A DNA stretch of 64,000 bases from Amycolatopsis sp. CA-126428 (GCF_002904335.1 NZ_PPHF01000062.1:113729-177728); one strand, 5' to 3'. Positions 34,288 through 42,958 are shown, counted from the first letter of the stretch. Translations and numbers: made by a program. The notes: generated from the letters alone by a model not told the origin.

Positions 34288-36897
34288 CTACCCGGCGCCG
34301 AGGCAGACGAACGGGCGGCGGAACGGGTCGACGGCGATCGCGTCGGCCAGCGCGAGCGCCGGGCTCTCCCGGACGGCCAGCGCCCGGTAGTAGTCGTCCA
34401 TCGCGGCGGCCGAGGCGAGGTCGCCGACGCGCGAGAGCGGCGCGATCACCGTCCGGGAGCCGCTGGCCAGCAGCGCGCTGGCGAAGCCGAGGGCTTCGTC
34501 GCCGGGCCGGATCCGGTTCATCGCGAGCTCGCACGCGGCGAACACGACCTGCCGCGGTGGTTGCCGCAGCCCGGCCATCTCGTGGCCGAACAGGGCACCG
34601 TCGGCGAGTTCGAGCCGGGAGAACAACGCGTTTTCCGGCTCGTGCGCGCCGTGCGCGGCGAAGTGCGCGAGCTTGGCGCCGTCCATCGCACGCAGCACCG
34701 ACTTCACGGTGGCCTTGGCGCCGGTCATGGTCGTCGCGGTCCGGTAGTGCGTGGTGAGCTTTTCGAGCTCACCGCGGGCGCCGGCCAGCCCGGGCCCGCG
34801 GACGAGCACGATCTTGCGCGCCCGCGACGACTTCGTCAGCTCGGCGGCGAGCCAGGCTGTCGCCGATGGCGCGACGACGGTGGGCCGCCCCCGCAGGCCG
34901 GGCAGCACGCCCCACGGAACGGCGTAGAGCGGCCCGGTCGGGACGATGACCAGCTCCCGATCGCCGATGAGGTCGGCGAGGGGCTGGATGAGCTGGACGT
35001 CGAGCTTGTCGGCCTGCTTGTGCGCCGAGGTCATGACGACCTCGGCCAGCCGTTCGGGCAGGTTGTCGGGAGCAAGGGCATCGAGGTCGACGTTCAGCAC
35101 GCGCGCGGACTCGGCGGCGGCCCCGGCGGACCCGAGCCGCACGAGCCGGCATTCACCCCCGGCCACGACGACGGCGACGAGCTCGTCCCCCGAAGCGGCG
35201 AAGCTGACCATGGCCCGCTCACCGAGCCGCGCCACGACCTCGGCCAGCCCGGCAACGGGCCGCGGCCGGCCCCACCGCCCGGTGTGCCAGCCGAGCCGCT
35301 GGGCTTCCCGCAGCCGTTCGTTGTACTTCGCCCGCAGGCCGGCGATGGGGTGCCCGTCGTGCTGGGCCTCCTGGATGGCCTGCCCGAGCCCCCGCACCTC
35401 GGCCACGCGCGCGGCCAGTTCGGGATCGGTCCCGGCGGAGAGCGGTTCGTAGCGGTAGGTCTGGGCCCGGGTCCGTTCGAGCCAGACGAACAACCGCCGG
35501 GCATCATGGCGCTCGAGCACCAGCTTGACGGCGAGATCGGCGAGCTCCTGCCCGTGCAGAGCGGTCCCGGAGACGAGGTCCAGCCCACCCATCCGATCCC
35601 GGACGGCGTCGAGTTCGGTGAGCCCCGACCGGATCTCGGTGAGCGCCTTGACCCGGTCGCCCTGGGCCACGGCCAGTTCGGCCCGGCAGAGCCGCCGGAG
35701 CATCCGGTAGTCGATCGGGGTCAGCTGGCCGGGACGCGGCACCTTTCCGAGGGTTTCGACGGCCCGCTTGAGGTTGCCGCGCCGGATGTCCAGCCGCACG
35801 GCGAGCATCCGCGCGGTGGCGGCCTGCTCGCCCAGGCGGGGAAGCTGCATCTTGTCCGCGGTCCGCAGGGCCCGCACCGGCAGCGCCGAGGGCGGCGTCC
35901 CCTTGGCCACTGCCTCGCGCACGTCGGCGTGCAAGCCGAGGACGGTCGCGTTGGCCACACAGGTCTGGCAGCCCACGCGCAGCAGGAGCCGGCGAGCGGA
36001 GGAGGCCGTCTGCCGGGCGAATTCGATGTCGTCGTTAAGCAGGGCGGCCGAAGCACGCAGCAACTCCGCGTTGCCGAGGTGGTTGGCGATGCTGGGTTCC
36101 GCGCTCATCCGGGCGATCAGGTCGTCGAGGTGGCTTCCCGCCTCGTCGGCCAGCCCGGCGGTCAGCAGGGCTTGGGCCTGCTCCATCGAAAGGAGGGCCG
36201 GCGCCTCGAGATCCAGCGCGCGGTACACCCGCTCGCTCTCCTCGTACAGCCGCAGAGCCTCCGGCACATCGCCGGTCCGCAGCGACAACGTCCCGAGGAT
36301 GCGCCGGACATCGGCGGCCTGTCCCCGCAATTCGTACTTCTCCGAAAGCTCCAGCGCCCGGTTCAAGTCCGCGCGGGCCTGGCTCACGTTGCCGAGCTTG
36401 GTGTGCACCCAGCCGCGCGAGTAGAGCGTGACGACGAAGCCGCGCATCTCCGACGCCGGATCACTCTTCCGGGTGAGCAGGAACTCCTTGTGCTCGAGCG
36501 AGGCGTCGAAGGAGGCGAGACTCTCCTCGTTGCGCCCGACCGTCATGAGACGCATGGCGTAGTTGTGGTTCAGCACGCCGTTCAGCTCGGCCCGCAGAAC
36601 CGGGTCGGCCACGGCGTTGATGAGCAGCCGCACATCGTCCAGGCCGGCCAGCCCGGCCGCGACATCTCCCGTGATTTCCGACGACATCCCGGCCAGGGTG
36701 CTGGCCACCTTGATCCGCGTGACCAGCCAGTCGGTGCGGTGCTGGTCGGCGACCGGGTGGATCGAGTCCAGCAGGCTCATCCCCCGCCGCAGGTGCTTGA
36801 CCCCCTGGTGGAAACGCCCCAGGCAAGACGCATCGGCGGCGGCTTGCTGAAGGGCGCGGACCGACTCGATGACTTCCGGGGGGTCCAGGTTTGTCAC
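34288..36897 (-). CDS. TPR-CHAT domain protein (caspase-like)
   Basis: An 869-residue protein. About residues 1-480 are repeated helical pairs of TPR type (for example RADLNRALELSEKYELRGQA, VYRALDLEAPALLSMEQAQA); the last 300 residues are a CHAT domain of the caspase/separase clan. The catalytic dyad is His749 (HFAAHGAHEP) and Cys789 (VVFAACELAM), both present. Such proteins are cytoplasmic peptidases that act in bacterial conflict or signalling systems, often on a partner encoded next door. GTG at 36897 follows AGAGGG. Directly upstream, in the same direction, is a 52-codon peptide gene, with a hairpin between. The substrate is inferred, not shown. Confidence 0.85.
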   Translation of the reverse strand: MTNLDPPEVIESVRALQQAAADASCLGRFHQGVKHLRRGMSLLDSIHPVADQHRTDWLVTRIKVASTLAGMSSEITGDVAAGLAGLDDVRLLINAVADPVLRAELNGVLNHNYAMRLMTVGRNEESLASFDASLEHKEFLLTRKSDPASEMRGFVVTLYSRGWVHTKLGNVSQARADLNRALELSEKYELRGQAADVRRILGTLSLRTGDVPEALRLYEESERVYRALDLEAPALLSMEQAQALLTAGLADEAGSHLDDLIARMSAEPSIANHLGNAELLRASAALLNDDIEFARQTASSARRLLLRVGCQTCVANATVLGLHADVREAVAKGTPPSALPVRALRTADKMQLPRLGEQAATARMLAVRLDIRRGNLKRAVETLGKVPRPGQLTPIDYRMLRRLCRAELAVAQGDRVKALTEIRSGLTELDAVRDRMGGLDLVSGTALHGQELADLAVKLVLERHDARRLFVWLERTRAQTYRYEPLSAGTDPELAARVAEVRGLGQAIQEAQHDGHPIAGLRAKYNERLREAQRLGWHTGRWGRPRPVAGLAEVVARLGERAMVSFAASGDELVAVVVAGGECRLVRLGSAGAAAESARVLNVDLDALAPDNLPERLAEVVMTSAHKQADKLDVQLIQPLADLIGDRELVIVPTGPLYAVPWGVLPGLRGRPTVVAPSATAWLAAELTKSSRARKIVLVRGPGLAGARGELEKLTTHYRTATTMTGAKATVKSVLRAMDGAKLAHFAAHGAHEPENALFSRLELADGALFGHEMAGLRQPPRQVVFAACELAMNRIRPGDEALGFASALLASGSRTVIAPLSRVGDLASAAAMDDYYRALAVRESPALALADAIAVDPFRRPFVCLGAG

Positions 36898-36937
36898 AGG
36901 CACCCTCTTATGACAGCACAGCCGATGGCAGAAAGAA

Positions 36938-36970
36938 GCCCGCCTACCGGTCAAAGATCAGCAGGCGGGC
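36938..36970 (-). terminator. Hairpin between the peptide gene and the CHAT gene
   Basis: GCCCGCCT (36938-36945) pairs with AGGCGGGC (36963-36970) around a 17-base loop. Read on the minus strand, the stem is followed by TTCTTTCT, so it looks like a factor-independent terminator that would let only part of the peptide transcripts continue into the CHAT gene. Confidence 0.6.
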
Positions 36971-36990
36971 GTTGAACACGCGGGTTGCTC

Positions 36991-37149
36991 TCAGGCGGTG
37001 ACCTTCTGGTAGCAACCACCCACGCACTCGGTGTGGACCGGGTGCTCGGTGTGGATCTTGCCGTCCGAGTCGGTCCACTGGACCGTGGGCCCGGTCGGCT
37101 CGACCGGCTCCGGAGCTTCCTCGGGCTTGACATCCGTGGGCGTCGACAT
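36991..37149 (-). CDS. Small Cys-containing peptide next to the CHAT protein
   Basis: A 52-residue open frame starting MSTPTDVKPEEAPEP, with a central QWTDSDGKIHTEHPVHT and a C-terminal ECVGGCYQKVTA. The N-terminal half is Pro/Glu-rich and probably unstructured; the two Cys in CVGGC, near His residues, could bind metal or form a disulphide. A strong ribosome site (GAGGAGA, 6 bases before the ATG) supports translation. It has no signal peptide. It lies upstream of the CHAT gene in the same direction and is a natural candidate substrate or activator of that peptidase. I do not recognise a named family. Confidence 0.7.
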   Translation of the reverse strand: MSTPTDVKPEEAPEPVEPTGPTVQWTDSDGKIHTEHPVHTECVGGCYQKVTA

Positions 37150-38011
37150 GGTCGATCTCCTCTCCCCTGGGGATCTTCATGGGGACGCTGCCGTGACGGT
37201 GAGTCCCCCTGTCGCGAGGCCCTCTCCCCGCGAACGGCCCAATAGTTTCACATCGGAGCAATGATCGGGAGAGTTTTCGCTACGGAAAGTCAGTCCATGG
37301 TGCGTGAGCAGGCTGGATGTCTCGATCGGAACGTCCTAAAGAGTGAAGTCTGTAACGACGTCTACTGCGGACGTGCATACCTGCGCTTGGGGGCACCTCG
37401 TCCGGACCGCCTGCAGGTACGTGTTGCTCCGGATGCGGACCGTGACGATCGACTGGGTTTCGGGCCGGAATGTCCAGTGTGGACGACCGGGCCGTCGGGG
37501 GCACGCCGACCGCGTGGACCAGGCGGATGGTCTCCGGCGCAGCCGCGGCCGGACGGCGAACTGGCAGTGGTTGCAGCCGCACGCACGGCCGGTGAGGTGG
37601 GTCGACGAAGGTTGGTGAGGTGGCCGCTGCGGGCGAGCCGCTTGGCGATGGCGCGGTTATCCGCGGGCTCGTCGCCGGTGAACCCGCCATCGGCGCCCAC
37701 GACGGCGGCACGGTGGGCGAGCAGCTCCTGCAGGGTGCTCCCGCTCTTGTCAGCGGCGCCGGACTCCGGCCAGTCGTGGGCGACCTGCTGGTCGAGGTCG
37801 AGCGCGCCGTCCTGGGCGAGCAGCGGCGACCACCAGGTATGCGGCCCCCTGGTCGAGGAGACCACGCCGGTAGGTGAGTCTCCGGCGAAGCCGAGCCTGG
37901 TCCGCAGGTCGGCGACCCCTTCGTCTTCGTCGACGCTCGAGCCGGGGAACGACCCACGCGATGACGAGGCATTCCGGTAACGTGCGACCTCCCTGTGGGG
38001 ATGTTCCCGGC
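37150..38011. other. Long gap with a decayed hydrolase remnant and a possible promoter
   Basis: 862 bases without an intact gene. The first 120 bases upstream of the peptide gene are less GC-rich and should hold its promoter (a TGAAACTATTG stretch lies near 37245 on the minus strand). About 37590-37900 resembles part of a serine hydrolase gene. The remainder shows no recognisable coding pattern. Confidence 0.5.
37590..37900 (-). pseudogene. Fragment of a beta-lactamase-family serine hydrolase (EstB type)
   Basis: One minus-strand frame reads like the middle of an EstB-type serine hydrolase: LLAQDGALDLDQQVAHDWPE, a degraded DKSGSTLQELLAHRAAVVG (normally KDGVTVRQLLSHRAGL), then VGADGGFTGDEPADNRAIAK. 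The region before it, with the SxxK motif, and the C-terminal two thirds are missing. Flanking frames lose similarity. It is best read as the remnant of a gene deleted at both ends. Confidence 0.5.
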
Positions 38012-38437
38012 ATGGGGGAACCAGAGCTCGAAGCCGGGGAAACCACCACGACGACCCAGCCCGGCCGTGGCCTGGGGATCGCGTCGGTCGCCGTCGGCGC
38101 GGCCGGCCTGACGCTTGCCGTTGCGACCTGGGCGGCCTGGCTGGTCGTCCGGCCGGGGATCGTTTCCGCGTGGGTGTTCTCGTGGGTCGCGCAGGCGTTC
38201 GTGCTGGTCCTCGGCGCGCTGTGGTTCGCGCTGCTGCCGATCAGCGTGCTGGCACTCGTCTTCGGCGTCTGTGCCGGCGCACGCACGCAGCCCGGCTACG
38301 CCCGGATCGGTGCCACCCTGGCCGTCGTCACCGTGCTGCTCGCGCTTTCCGGGGCCGCGGTGTTCGCGACGACGTCGTGGCGGCACGTCGGGCCGCCGAT
38401 CGCCTACTTCGACACGGGACCCTCCGGACCGCGGTAG
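38012..38437 (+). CDS. Small membrane protein of unknown function
   Basis: A 141-residue protein with a hydrophilic start containing a run of Thr (ETTTTTQPG) and three membrane segments, roughly residues 22-42, 55-85 and 98-118. A GARTQPGYARIGATLAVV loop before the last helix is typical of DUF4190-like actinobacterial membrane proteins, but I cannot name it. ATG at 38012 begins the protein-like part. It ends 30 bases before the VOC gene. Confidence 0.7.
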   Translation: MGEPELEAGETTTTTQPGRGLGIASVAVGAAGLTLAVATWAAWLVVRPGIVSAWVFSWVAQAFVLVLGALWFALLPISVLALVFGVCAGARTQPGYARIGATLAVVTVLLALSGAAVFATTSWRHVGPPIAYFDTGPSGPR

Positions 38438-38467
38438 AGAATCCGCCGCGCGGGTACCAGTCCGATC

Positions 38468-38833
38468 ATGAAGCTGACCTCCACCGTGCTCGGCACCCCG
38501 GAACCCCGTGCGCTCGCCGAGTTCTATTCGAAGCTCCTCGGCTGGCCGATCCGCACCGACGAACCGGAGTGGGTGACCCTGCGCCCGGACGACGGCAGTG
38601 CGGGGCTGTCGTTCCAGCTCGAGACCGAGCACGTGCCGCCGGTGTGGCCGCCGGCCGACGGTGCGCAGCAGATGCAGCTGCACCTCGACATCGAGGTCGA
38701 CGACCTCCAGGAGGCGACGGCGGCGGCGACCGCGGCCGGTGCGGTGGTCGCCGAGTTCCAGCCGCAGGACGATGTCCGGGTCTGCTTCGATCCGGCCGGG
38801 CACCCGTTCTGCCTCTGGACGCGCACGGGGTGA
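38468..38833 (+). CDS. VOC-superfamily (glyoxalase-like) protein
   Basis: A 121-residue single-module pair typical of the vicinal-oxygen-chelate fold: LGTPEPRALAEFYSKLLGW at the start, a central QLHLDIEVDD carrying a metal-ligand His, and an ending DPAGHPFCLW with the second conserved segment. Proteins of this size dimerise and include dioxygenases, isomerases and antibiotic-binding proteins. No specific substrate can be read. ATG at 38468. Confidence 0.8.
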   Translation: MKLTSTVLGTPEPRALAEFYSKLLGWPIRTDEPEWVTLRPDDGSAGLSFQLETEHVPPVWPPADGAQQMQLHLDIEVDDLQEATAAATAAGAVVAEFQPQDDVRVCFDPAGHPFCLWTRTG

Positions 38834-38909
38834 CGCCCCGCGTTCGAGCGGTCACAGGATCCGCTATGTTCGGCTGAGGTCCTGTCCCCGGCGAACGGAG
38901 TTGAGTCCT

Positions 38910-40580
38910 GTGGGGGTGCACCGGATCTGGCACCACGGACTGGTCCCCACCGAGGGGAAACGCCCCCTGGACGCCTTGCGCAGCAGGCTGATCAGCCGCC
39001 AGCGGCAGCAGGACGACTACACGGTGACCGATCTCGGCTCGTCCGACGACGGTGGCTCGCGCCGGTGCGACCTGAAGTTCGCGTACGAGGGCAGCGAAGG
39101 CCGCTACTCCGTTCAGGTATTGCTTTCGCTGTGCTACCGCGCCGGCGAAGACCGGGTGACGTGGCTGCTGACCGCCGCCTGCACGCGGCCGTGGCGCAGC
39201 TGCCACGACGCGCCGGCCCAGCGGATCGGGCTGGAGGAGCTGGGCGCCAGCGGCAGCGACGAGATCCCGATCGAAACGCCGGTGCTGGCGATGCGCGGCT
39301 GGTCGCGCAAGGAGTGCGACCACCTCGCCGACCTCCTGGGGGAGGCACTGGCGGCGCCATGGCGCTCTTCGGCGGTGCTGGTGCTCACCGAGCCGCCGAC
39401 GGTGCCGGTCGAGGGCTGGCCGGGGCTGGTCAACGTCTTCGACGTCGACGACCGCTTCCGCCACACCCTCAACCGGCACCTGCCGCTCGGGTGCGCGCTG
39501 CCGCAGGGCGCGCGGCTGTACGTGCCGCCGTGCGACCAGCTGCCGGATTTCGTCGTCAGTGAAAGCCCGGTGTCCGGCGAAGCGCTGCAGGGCGCGATCA
39601 CCCGGCTCATCCAGACCCGCGGCCGGACGCCCCTGCCCGAGGAGTGGGCGGACGTGCCGAGCGTGCGGGCTTGGTACGAGGCCGATCCGTTCGCCTCGCC
39701 GGAGCGTGAGCCCGACGCCGAACTGGTCGAGAAGCTCGGCCGCGCCGAGCGGGAGCTGGCCGAGGCGCGGGGCGTGATCACGATCCTGCGGAAGAAGGCC
39801 AAAGCCCGCGCCGAGGAACGGGACCGGCACGCCGGCGAGGTGAAGACGCTCCGCCGCCGCCTCGAGGAAGCGTGTGCGACCGACGTCGCCTGCCTGCGTG
39901 ACCAGCTGGCGCAGCTGCAGGCGGAGGTGGACGACTACGCGCGGGCGTTCGAGGAGACGGAGGCCGAGCGCGACGAGCTCAGGCGCGTCAACGGGCTGCT
40001 GGCGGGCCGGCTCGCCCGCCACCACGACGCCGACGACGAGGTCGCCGCCGCCGAGCGGCCGCCGGAGGAGTTCCCCAGTTTCGCCGAGCTGATCGGCGCC
40101 GCGTCGGCCTCGCTCAAGCACCTCGCGATCACGGCCGAACCGGCGCCGGCCGCGATCCTCGACCACCACCCCAAAGCCGCCGCCTGGCGCCGTAAGGCGT
40201 GGGACGCGCTCCGCACCCTCGACGCCTACGCGGGCGCCCGGATGTCCTTGCTCGACGCGGGCCAGGACCCGGGCCCCGAGCTGTCGGACGTGCTCGCGTT
40301 CGCCCGCACCGGCCAGCCGGGTTCGCTGATCAGCGCGAACATCATCGCCTTGGCCGAGTCGGACACGGTGACCACGAACGAGCGGCTCCGCCAGGCCCGC
40401 ACGTTCCGCGTCGATCCCCGGACGAACCCGACGGGCCGCGACTACTTCGGCGCCCACATCGCCTTGGAGCGCTTCAAGTCGCCGGCACCGCGGCTGCACT
40501 TCCTCGACGACACCGACGGCACCGGCACGGTGTATGTCGGGTACCTGGGCGCCCACCTGCCGACGTCGAAGACCAACTGA
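38910..40580 (+). CDS. Large coiled-coil protein of unknown function
   Basis: A 556-residue protein I do not recognise. The N-terminal 260 residues are globular with several Trp and Cys residues (SLCYRAGEDRVTWLLTAACT). About 275-375 are a strongly charged coiled coil (REPDAELVEKLGRAERELAE to ETEAERDELRRVNGLLAGRL). The C-terminal domain (about 390-556) contains HHPKAAAWRRKAWDALRTLD and a DPRTNPTGRDYFGAHI stretch. GTG at 38910 has GGAG nine bases upstream. It has no signal peptide or membrane segment. Similar N-globular/coiled-coil/C-domain proteins occur as orphan genes in actinomycetes; a role in nucleic-acid or defence biology is possible but unproven. Confidence 0.7.
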   Translation: MGVHRIWHHGLVPTEGKRPLDALRSRLISRQRQQDDYTVTDLGSSDDGGSRRCDLKFAYEGSEGRYSVQVLLSLCYRAGEDRVTWLLTAACTRPWRSCHDAPAQRIGLEELGASGSDEIPIETPVLAMRGWSRKECDHLADLLGEALAAPWRSSAVLVLTEPPTVPVEGWPGLVNVFDVDDRFRHTLNRHLPLGCALPQGARLYVPPCDQLPDFVVSESPVSGEALQGAITRLIQTRGRTPLPEEWADVPSVRAWYEADPFASPEREPDAELVEKLGRAERELAEARGVITILRKKAKARAEERDRHAGEVKTLRRRLEEACATDVACLRDQLAQLQAEVDDYARAFEETEAERDELRRVNGLLAGRLARHHDADDEVAAAERPPEEFPSFAELIGAASASLKHLAITAEPAPAAILDHHPKAAAWRRKAWDALRTLDAYAGARMSLLDAGQDPGPELSDVLAFARTGQPGSLISANIIALAESDTVTTNERLRQARTFRVDPRTNPTGRDYFGAHIALERFKSPAPRLHFLDDTDGTGTVYVGYLGAHLPTSKTN

Positions 40581-40595
40581 GCGAGAATCGCGCGC

Positions 40596-40997
40596 ATGAC
40601 GGAGATAGCGCACAAGCACCTGGCCTACTGCTGGATCGCTCGCGGCGACCGGGTGCTGTTCCTCCGCCGCGCGCCCGGCGTGTTCCTCGCGGGCCGGTGG
40701 GAACTGCCCGGCGGCACGGCCGAGCCAGGCGAGCGCTTCGAGGACACCGCGGCGCGCGAAGCGGCGGAGGAGACCGGGTTGACGGTGCGCGTCACCGGTG
40801 AGCTGGCGCGAGATGCGTGGCCGGACGTGGCGGGCCGGGCGCTGCGCATCCACGCTTTCGTTTACACGGTGGAGGAAGCGGGAGCCGGCGACGTCGTGCT
40901 CAACCCTGAGGAGCACGACGACTTCGCGTGGCTGACGCGGGCGGAGGCCCGGGAACTGCTGCTGCCGGACCACTTCCGGCGACTGCTCGATCGGTAG
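40596..40997 (+). CDS. Nudix hydrolase
   Basis: A 133-residue nudix protein with a full nudix box (GGTAEPGERFEDTAAREAAEETGL, about residues 37-60: G-x5-E-x7-REUxEExGU with all Glu present). It should hydrolyse a nucleoside diphosphate linked to another moiety; size and the start (WIARGDRVLFLRRAPG) suggest a MutT-like or ADP-ribose-type housecleaning enzyme. It starts 15 bases after the coiled-coil gene and may share its transcript. Confidence 0.88.
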   Translation: MTEIAHKHLAYCWIARGDRVLFLRRAPGVFLAGRWELPGGTAEPGERFEDTAAREAAEETGLTVRVTGELARDAWPDVAGRALRIHAFVYTVEEAGAGDVVLNPEEHDDFAWLTRAEARELLLPDHFRRLLDR

Positions 40998-41209
40998 GGT
41001 TTTTCCTTGGCGCAGCACCGGATCGCGGTGCCGCGGAGGTCTTCGGGTCGTGGTCATGTCTTCGACGGTACGCGAACAGGTGTGCGAACGTCATCGCTGG
41101 AACGGGTGAACTGAGACGGGCCTTCGGGCGGCGGATTCGCTTGTGGCACAACGGAAACCCGCGCTAGGGAGCCCCCGAAATTCAACACTACCGCAAGGGA
41201 CCGACAAAA

Positions 41210-41953
41210 CTAGCGAAGTGCCAGGTACCGCAGCAGGACGCTGGCGCCGTCGGTGAGCACCGAAGCCAGCTCCAGCTCGGCCGGATCGACCGCCGCGCCG
41301 AGAGAAGCCCGGCTCGACGTTCCCGCCACCAAGAACGGCGCCACCGTCAACCGGAACTCGTCGACCAAGCGCGCCTCGATCAGCGAGCCGAACAACCTCG
41401 GCCCGCCTTCGCAATCGATGCGGCCCAGCCCCTCCGCCACCAAGGTCGACACCACCCGCTCGGCCGGCACCGCCTGCTCCCCCACCACGAACACCCGGGC
41501 GCCGTGCGCCGCCCACGCCTCGCGCAACGCCGAAGGCGCGGCCGCGGAGGTGAACACCAGGGTCGGGACCGCCGCCTCGGTGATGACTGGGGCGTCCGGC
41601 GGCAGGGAACGGCCCGTCGTCACCACCGCCACCGGGGCGATCGGCGCCAGGCCGAACCGGCGGCGACGTTCGGCCGTGGCGGCGTCGGGGCGCATGCCCT
41701 GGAAGCCTTCCGCCACCGCCGTCCCGGCGCCCACCAGGACGACGTCCGCGAGGTCGTTGCCGAGGCGGTAGACGATCCGGTCCGCCGGGGTCGACAGGCC
41801 GCCCGAACGGCCCTCGACCGCGATCGCGCCGTCCGTGCTCGACACGAAGTTCACCGCCAGCCAGCGGGGGTCCGCGGGGTAGCTGTACAGCCGCTCGAGG
41901 TCGTCCGTGGCGAGCTCGCGCGAGGACGGCCAGACCTGGCGGATCACTCCCAC
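41210..41953 (-). CDS. RibD C-terminal-type pyrimidine/dihydrofolate reductase family protein
   Basis: A 247-residue protein of the RibD_C/DHFR-like fold. VNFVSSTDGAIAVEGRSGGL, the DADVVLVGAGTAV-like block (LADVVLVGAGTAVAEGFQGM) and a later CEGGPRLFGSLIEARLVDEF are signature segments of NADPH-dependent reductases of riboflavin-type pyrimidines. It lacks the N-terminal deaminase of RibD. It overlaps the preceding gene's end by 10 bases, so the two are expressed together. Whether it acts in riboflavin, F420 or another pathway is not clear. Confidence 0.82.
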   Translation of the reverse strand: MGVIRQVWPSSRELATDDLERLYSYPADPRWLAVNFVSSTDGAIAVEGRSGGLSTPADRIVYRLGNDLADVVLVGAGTAVAEGFQGMRPDAATAERRRRFGLAPIAPVAVVTTGRSLPPDAPVITEAAVPTLVFTSAAAPSALREAWAAHGARVFVVGEQAVPAERVVSTLVAEGLGRIDCEGGPRLFGSLIEARLVDEFRLTVAPFLVAGTSSRASLGAAVDPAELELASVLTDGASVLLRYLALR

Positions 41954-42513
41954 CGGACCGCCTTCGCCGGCGGGCGGGTGCCCGCGATGCTCGCCGCCAT
42001 CTCCGCCGCGTGGCGCACCTGGCGGACGTGCTTCGTGCGGATGATCGCCACCCCGGCCGAGGCCGCGACCGCCGTCCGCGCCAGGCCGGCCGGCGTGCCG
42101 TCCCCGGCCACCGAAGCCAGCAGGGGGACGTCTCCCGGCGGCAACGGCGTCCGGAACACCCCGATGTCCATGACAACGGACAAACCGGCCGTCGAAGGGA
42201 TCGAGGGAGCGACGTAACCCGCGCTGTACCGGGCCGCGACTTCGGCCAGGTCCGCCCGCGCGACGATCAGGTCGGCGCCCGCTTCGCAGCAGGCCGCGGC
42301 GGCCGACGGGTCCGCGGTGTCCACCCCGATGACGAGGCCGGGAAAGGCCGCCCGTGCCGCTTCGACGAGGGACTCGGATCCGGGGAAACTCACGAGATCG
42401 GCGCCGTCGGCGACGGCGTCACGGGCCTCGGGGAGCGACTCGGCCGCGGCCAGCACCAGCGCGCGGTCGCCGCTCAACCGGCGGCCCCGGAAGACGAGGT
42501 CGGGGGTCTTCAT
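41944..42513 (-). CDS. Short dihydropteroate synthase-like TIM-barrel protein
   Basis: A 189-residue protein with beta-alpha repeats resembling the middle and end of a dihydropteroate synthase (GADLVSFPG; GVDTADPSAAAACCEAGADL; VVMDIGV). At about 190 residues it is shorter than the usual 270 and lacks the pterin-site N-terminal motif (LGI-x-NVTPDSF). In actinobacteria genes like this pair with RibD-like reductases, as here, so the pair probably works together in an unidentified pterin, flavin or deazaflavin step. Confidence 0.6.
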   Translation of the reverse strand: MKTPDLVFRGRRLSGDRALVLAAAESLPEARDAVADGADLVSFPGSESLVEAARAAFPGLVIGVDTADPSAAAACCEAGADLIVARADLAEVAARYSAGYVAPSIPSTAGLSVVMDIGVFRTPLPPGDVPLLASVAGDGTPAGLARTAVAASAGVAIIRTKHVRQVRHAAEMAASIAGTRPPAKAVRWE

Positions 42514-42658
42514 CGCACTCTCCCTGCTGGACGTCCGTGCGTCGTGATCATAAGCGGACCAGCGGGTGAGTGTTCTTCGCCGTCAGGTGGCGGGGCGTCA
42601 TCGCCGGGCCACCCGACCTCGACGGCTGTGCAACCCGGGACTTCACCCCGGGGGCCCC

Positions 42659-42958
42659 TCAGGAGGCGATGGCCTCGTTGATCGCCAGCAGCTCCTGGCA
42701 GGTGCGCGTGGCGGTGAACTCGATGACGTCGTAGCGCGCGAGCCGCCGGACCACGAACGGGTCGCTGGCGAGCACGGCGTCGAGCTTGCCGCGCAGCACC
42801 GGGCGGGTCAGGATCACGTGGTCGGCCGCGCCGTTGCCCTTTCCGGAAACCAGGAAGAGTCCCTTTGTGAATTGTTTACGCAACCACTCCGAATGATCGG
42901 GAAGCGCGTAGTCGACTTCTGTTTCGGGCGCCGTATAGGTCAGCAGTGCAATGTACAT
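42659..42958 (-). CDS. YciI-family protein
   Basis: A 99-residue YciI-like protein (dimeric alpha-beta barrel) with DHSEWLRKQFTKGLFLVSG near residue 30, LRGKLDAVLASDPFVVRRLA and an ending VIEFTA. The conserved His and Asp of the YciI active site (DHSEW; SDPF) are present. ATG at 42958 starts a typical MYIALLTYT; the frame extends upstream but that part is not conserved. Function of such proteins is mostly unknown. Confidence 0.85.
   Translation of the reverse strand: MYIALLTYTAPETEVDYALPDHSEWLRKQFTKGLFLVSGKGNGAADHVILTRPVLRGKLDAVLASDPFVVRRLARYDVIEFTATRTCQELLAINEAIAS

Noticed and set aside
38466..41057. An 863-codon open frame on the minus strand
   Set aside because: It runs antisense through the VOC, coiled-coil and nudix genes and is low-complexity; those plus-strand genes have clear family motifs or coding structure.
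41073..41086. A LexA-like site (GAACAGGTGTGC) with an ATG nearby on the minus strand
   Set aside because: One half-site position is wrong and the frame behind it is antisense to the nudix gene, with no protein-like sequence.
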